DNA from: Fontibacillus panacisegetis
GTDB lineage: Bacteria > Bacillota > Bacilli > Paenibacillales > Paenibacillaceae
Reading direction: 5' to 3'
DNA length: 64,000 nucleotides
Assembly (NCBI RefSeq): GCF_900102215.1
Contig: NZ_FNBG01000025.1
Coordinates: 1-64,000, forward strand
Position 1 is the stretch's first letter, and each line of letters begins with the position of its first letter. Below are positions 61,904-64,000 of the stretch, piece by piece. A program made the translations under genes and the position numbers. The notes beneath the pieces were generated by a model. It searched no databases and had not been told where the DNA came from. It was given only the letters and a program-made list of their open reading frames with translations.

Positions 61904-62671
61904 TCATTTTTTGATCGAGTGCTGTAAACCCGGCTTAGAGCAATCCTGATCATGTGAATGACGCACATAAAAATTAATCGCTCCACACTGATCACGAGGC
62001 TCTGTGCCCAAATATCCTTCGATCATTTCAATATCATGGGATACCATCAAAAAAGTCATGTGATGATGGGCATGCATATGTTTTATCAATTCGAAAAAAT
62101 CGGCCTGTGTCTGTGCATCAATTCCCACGGTAGGCTCATCTAAAATAAGTAAATCCGGTTGATTTATGAGCGCTCGCGCCAGAAATACACGCTGTTGCTG
62201 TCCCCCGGACAGCTGTCCAATTCGTTTGTCGGCAATATTCGTAATACGCATGACTTCTAACGCTTCATCACATTTCTGCTGGTCACTTCGACCGACACGT
62301 TTAAAAATTTTTTTGTTGCTATATAAGCCGGACAATACTACTTCGCGAACCGTAGCAGGAAACAGCGGATTAAAGGAGTTTTTTTGCGGCACATAGCCTA
62401 TGCGCTCCCAATCCTGAAACCGCCTGATCGGTTCTCCAAATAGTCGAATCTCGCCTTGTACAGGCTGTAGCAGACCAACCATCATTTTCATTAAAGTAGT
62501 TTTACCTGCACCGTTAGAGCCGATTACGCCTACAAAATCCCTCTCCTTGATCACAAAGCTAAAATCAGTGATAACCTTCTGATCTTTATAGGAGAACGAG
62601 ACATGATCCAGCTCAATAATATTGTCATGGCAATAAGCCCCTGTTGAGGTTGAAGCATTTTCAGAATTCAT
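61904..62671 (-). CDS. znuC: Zinc ABC transporter ATPase
   Basis: A 255-residue ATPase: Walker A GSNGAGKTTLMK, signature LSGGQQQRVFLARAL, Walker B LLILDEPTVGID and switch VSHD. The C-terminal tail (GTEPRDQCGAINFYVRHSHDQDC) has several Cys and His that might bind metal. It starts at ATG 62671 with GGACGA upstream. Confidence 0.9.
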   Translation of the reverse strand: MNSENASTSTGAYCHDNIIELDHVSFSYKDQKVITDFSFVIKERDFVGVIGSNGAGKTTLMKMMVGLLQPVQGEIRLFGEPIRRFQDWERIGYVPQKNSFNPLFPATVREVVLSGLYSNKKIFKRVGRSDQQKCDEALEVMRITNIADKRIGQLSGGQQQRVFLARALINQPDLLILDEPTVGIDAQTQADFFELIKHMHAHHHMTFLMVSHDIEMIEGYLGTEPRDQCGAINFYVRHSHDQDCSKPGLQHSIKK

Positions 62672-62708
62672 ATGGGTCGTCCTTTTCGTTAAGTAAAAAA
62701 TCCTCTCT

Positions 62709-63686
62709 TTATTGTAGTGCCAGAATAAGATTTTGCAAATTTTTCTCCATAAGGGTAAAGTAATTGTCCCCGGCCTTCTCCTGTGCAGATGTAAGCCCCT
62801 CTACAGGATTTAGAACCAGAGTTTCTACCCCTGCCTCTCCAGCTAGTGTCTTCGCAAGTTTATCCGAAACCAATTCTTCAAAGAAAATATACTTGATCCC
62901 TTTTTCCTTCACGATCTTTGACAAAACTACAATATCTTGAGCTCTTGGTTCTGCCTCGGGTGACAAACCCATAATAGCATACTGAGTAAGACCGTAATCA
63001 CGGCACAAATATCCGAATGCCTGATGTGATACGACAATTTCATTCTTTTGTGTCTTGGATAGCTCGCTCTCAAACTTGTTGTCCAGTTCATCAAGCTTCT
63101 TGCTCAGTTCTTCGTAACGCGCTTCATAATTGTCCCCATGATTAGGATCTGCTTCAACATAGCTGTTTTTGATATTCTCTGCTATCACTTTTGCAGATTT
63201 TGGGCTCACCCATGTGTGAGGGTCGATATGGTGATCATCATGCTCTTCCTCATGTGCTTCGCTTTCTTCGCCACCACCATGATTGTGTCCATCATCCTCG
63301 TCAGTATAGATCAGCTCAACGCCTTGACTGACTTCTACTGCCTTCACTGAAGCATCGCTTCCTATGCCTTTCAGGAAATTAGGAACCCAGCCCTCTAAAC
63401 CCGCGCCATTATACAAAAATAACTGTGCTTTGGAGGTGTTCATAATATCCTTGCTTCTCGGGGTCCAATCATGCGGTTCTACACCAGCTGGCAGCAGATT
63501 AATCACATTGACATCTTCACCGCCTATAGTCGTTGCGAATTCATAGATCGGATAAAAACTTGTTACCACATTCAGCTTGCCTGATACAATTTCTCCTCCG
63601 CCGCTTTTTCCACAGCCAGCTAAAACAACTACCAAAGAAAGTAGCAGCATTGTCAATTTCCAGGGTTTATTTAAAAACCAATTCAT
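62709..63686 (-). CDS. znuA: Zinc-binding lipoprotein
   Basis: A 325-residue cluster A-I metal-binding protein. The signal ends in LAGC (C25). The first metal histidine is H72 (PHDWTP). A His/Glu/Asp-rich loop covers about 131-157 (GHNHGGG, then HEEEHDDHH). The third and fourth ligand regions are SHQAFGYLC and FEELVSDK. This loop is typical of zinc carriers. The ribosome binding site is AGGAGA. A Zur-like box precedes the start codon. Confidence 0.92.
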   Translation of the reverse strand: MNWFLNKPWKLTMLLLSLVVVLAGCGKSGGGEIVSGKLNVVTSFYPIYEFATTIGGEDVNVINLLPAGVEPHDWTPRSKDIMNTSKAQLFLYNGAGLEGWVPNFLKGIGSDASVKAVEVSQGVELIYTDEDDGHNHGGGEESEAHEEEHDDHHIDPHTWVSPKSAKVIAENIKNSYVEADPNHGDNYEARYEELSKKLDELDNKFESELSKTQKNEIVVSHQAFGYLCRDYGLTQYAIMGLSPEAEPRAQDIVVLSKIVKEKGIKYIFFEELVSDKLAKTLAGEAGVETLVLNPVEGLTSAQEKAGDNYFTLMEKNLQNLILALQ

Positions 63687-63700
63687 CCAGTTCCATCTCC

Positions 63701-63724
63701 TTAATCGTAAACATTACAAGTTGG
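63701..63724. promoter_or_regulatory. Zur-like box upstream of znuA
   Basis: TTAATCGTAAACATTACAAG (63701-63720) resembles the Firmicute Zur consensus (AAATCGTAATNATTACGATTT). It lies 15 bases upstream of the znuA start codon. It would repress the importer when zinc is plentiful. Confidence 0.55.
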
Positions 63725-63826
63725 ATTATAGAACTTTTATAAATCTAGTGTCAACCCTGAAGCAGTAATTTACATCCTCTAAAGAAGAAAAATGCCTGTA
63801 AACCAGACGTAAAAATCGTTCTATTC

Positions 63827-63859
63827 AACAAGGCTGCCTCTAAATGAGACAGCCTTGTT
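63827..63859 (-). terminator. Terminator of metG
   Basis: The arms AACAAGGCTG (63827-63836) and CAGCCTTGTT (63850-63859) are exact complements around a 13-base loop. It lies 15 bases past the metG stop codon and between it and the zinc operon. Confidence 0.75.
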
Positions 63860-63873
63860 ATTGCTTCATTTAA

Positions 63874-64000
63874 TTACTTTACTATCGCACCGTTAGGCAT
63901 TGAGTCTGGCACAGTAGCTACCGTCAACTGATCCCCTTGCGATGCAGCAAGGATCATTCCTTGGGATAGTTCACCGCGCAGTTTGACTGGCTTCAGGTTC
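63874..64000 (-). CDS. metG: Methionyl-tRNA synthetase, C-terminal end (partial)
   Basis: Only the last 41 codons lie in the window. [20 protein letters not shown] is the end of the C-terminal tRNA-binding (Trbp111-like) domain of MetG in Bacillus-type enzymes. The stop TAA is at 63874-63876 and a terminator follows. The gene continues outside. Confidence 0.85.
   Translation of the reverse strand, partial: NLKPVKLRGELSQGMILAASQGDQLTVATVPDSMPNGAIVK

Noticed and set aside
1-64000. tRNA, rRNA or prophage genes
   Set aside because: I saw no cloverleaf-like cluster, no rRNA-like sequence, no integrase and no phage structural genes in this window.

Overview
The window looks like a stretch of a Paenibacillus or close relative chromosome (Firmicutes, endospore-former). 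The reasons are the spoIIM, spo0A, spoIVB and complete spoIIIAA-AH genes, the B. subtilis-like order yqhV-spoIIIA-acc-yqhY-nusB-folD-xse-ispA-dxs-tlyA-argR-recN-spoIVB-spo0A, strong GGAGG ribosome binding sites, and frequent GTG/TTG starts. Almost all core genes lie on the minus strand.

Layout. 1-6.9 kb: an orphan AT-rich gene, spoIIM, an EndoQ-type DNA repair nuclease, a Nudix hydrolase, a tiny mciZ-like gene (FtsZ inhibitor), an M20 peptidase and a Prli42-like mini-protein. 6.2-12.4 kb: lipB and the branched-chain 2-oxoacid dehydrogenase genes (lpdV, bkdAA, bkdAB, bkdB), then a DUF2627 protein. 12.4-16.6 kb: a pabB-pabC fusion, a membrane methyltransferase, and an ArsR/CDF metal-efflux pair with a perfect palindromic operator. 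16.8-30.6 kb: spo0A (with 0A boxes upstream), spoIVB, recN, argR, tlyA, dxs, ispA, xseB, xseA, folD, nusB and the Asp23/AmaP/DUF2273 envelope genes. 30.8-39 kb: accC, accB, the spoIIIA operon and yqhV. 39-45.7 kb: a decayed gene, lysC, a repeat-rich spacer, efp, an Xaa-Pro peptidase, aroQ, yqhR, yqhQ and a yqhP-like gene. 56.9-64 kb: a patatin phospholipase, a GHL10-type secreted glycosyl hydrolase, mntR, ccdA, a zinc ABC importer behind a Zur-like box, and the 3' end of metG.

The accessory part is an AT-rich island of about 10.5 kb (about 45.78-56.27 kb) between two 751-bp near-identical direct repeats (yqhQ 3' end, yqhP, patatin 3' end). It carries an apparently undescribed RiPP (ribosomally made, post-translationally modified peptide) cluster. 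Its parts are two tandem radical SAM/SPASM maturases, one 70-residue precursor with seven cysteines, two paralogous lipoprotein solute-binding proteins with no partner permease, and a fused ABC exporter without a C39 peptidase domain. The likely logic is that the maturases install cysteine thioether cross-links, the ABC protein exports the product, and the two lipoproteins bind peptide or sugar outside the cell, perhaps for immunity or sensing. The precursor gene is enclosed by a perfect 16-bp inverted repeat. The right edge of the island holds remnants of an IS4-type transposase, a LytTR response regulator and a broken patatin gene, which suggests acquisition and decay.

All calls are from reading the sequence; no database search was run.
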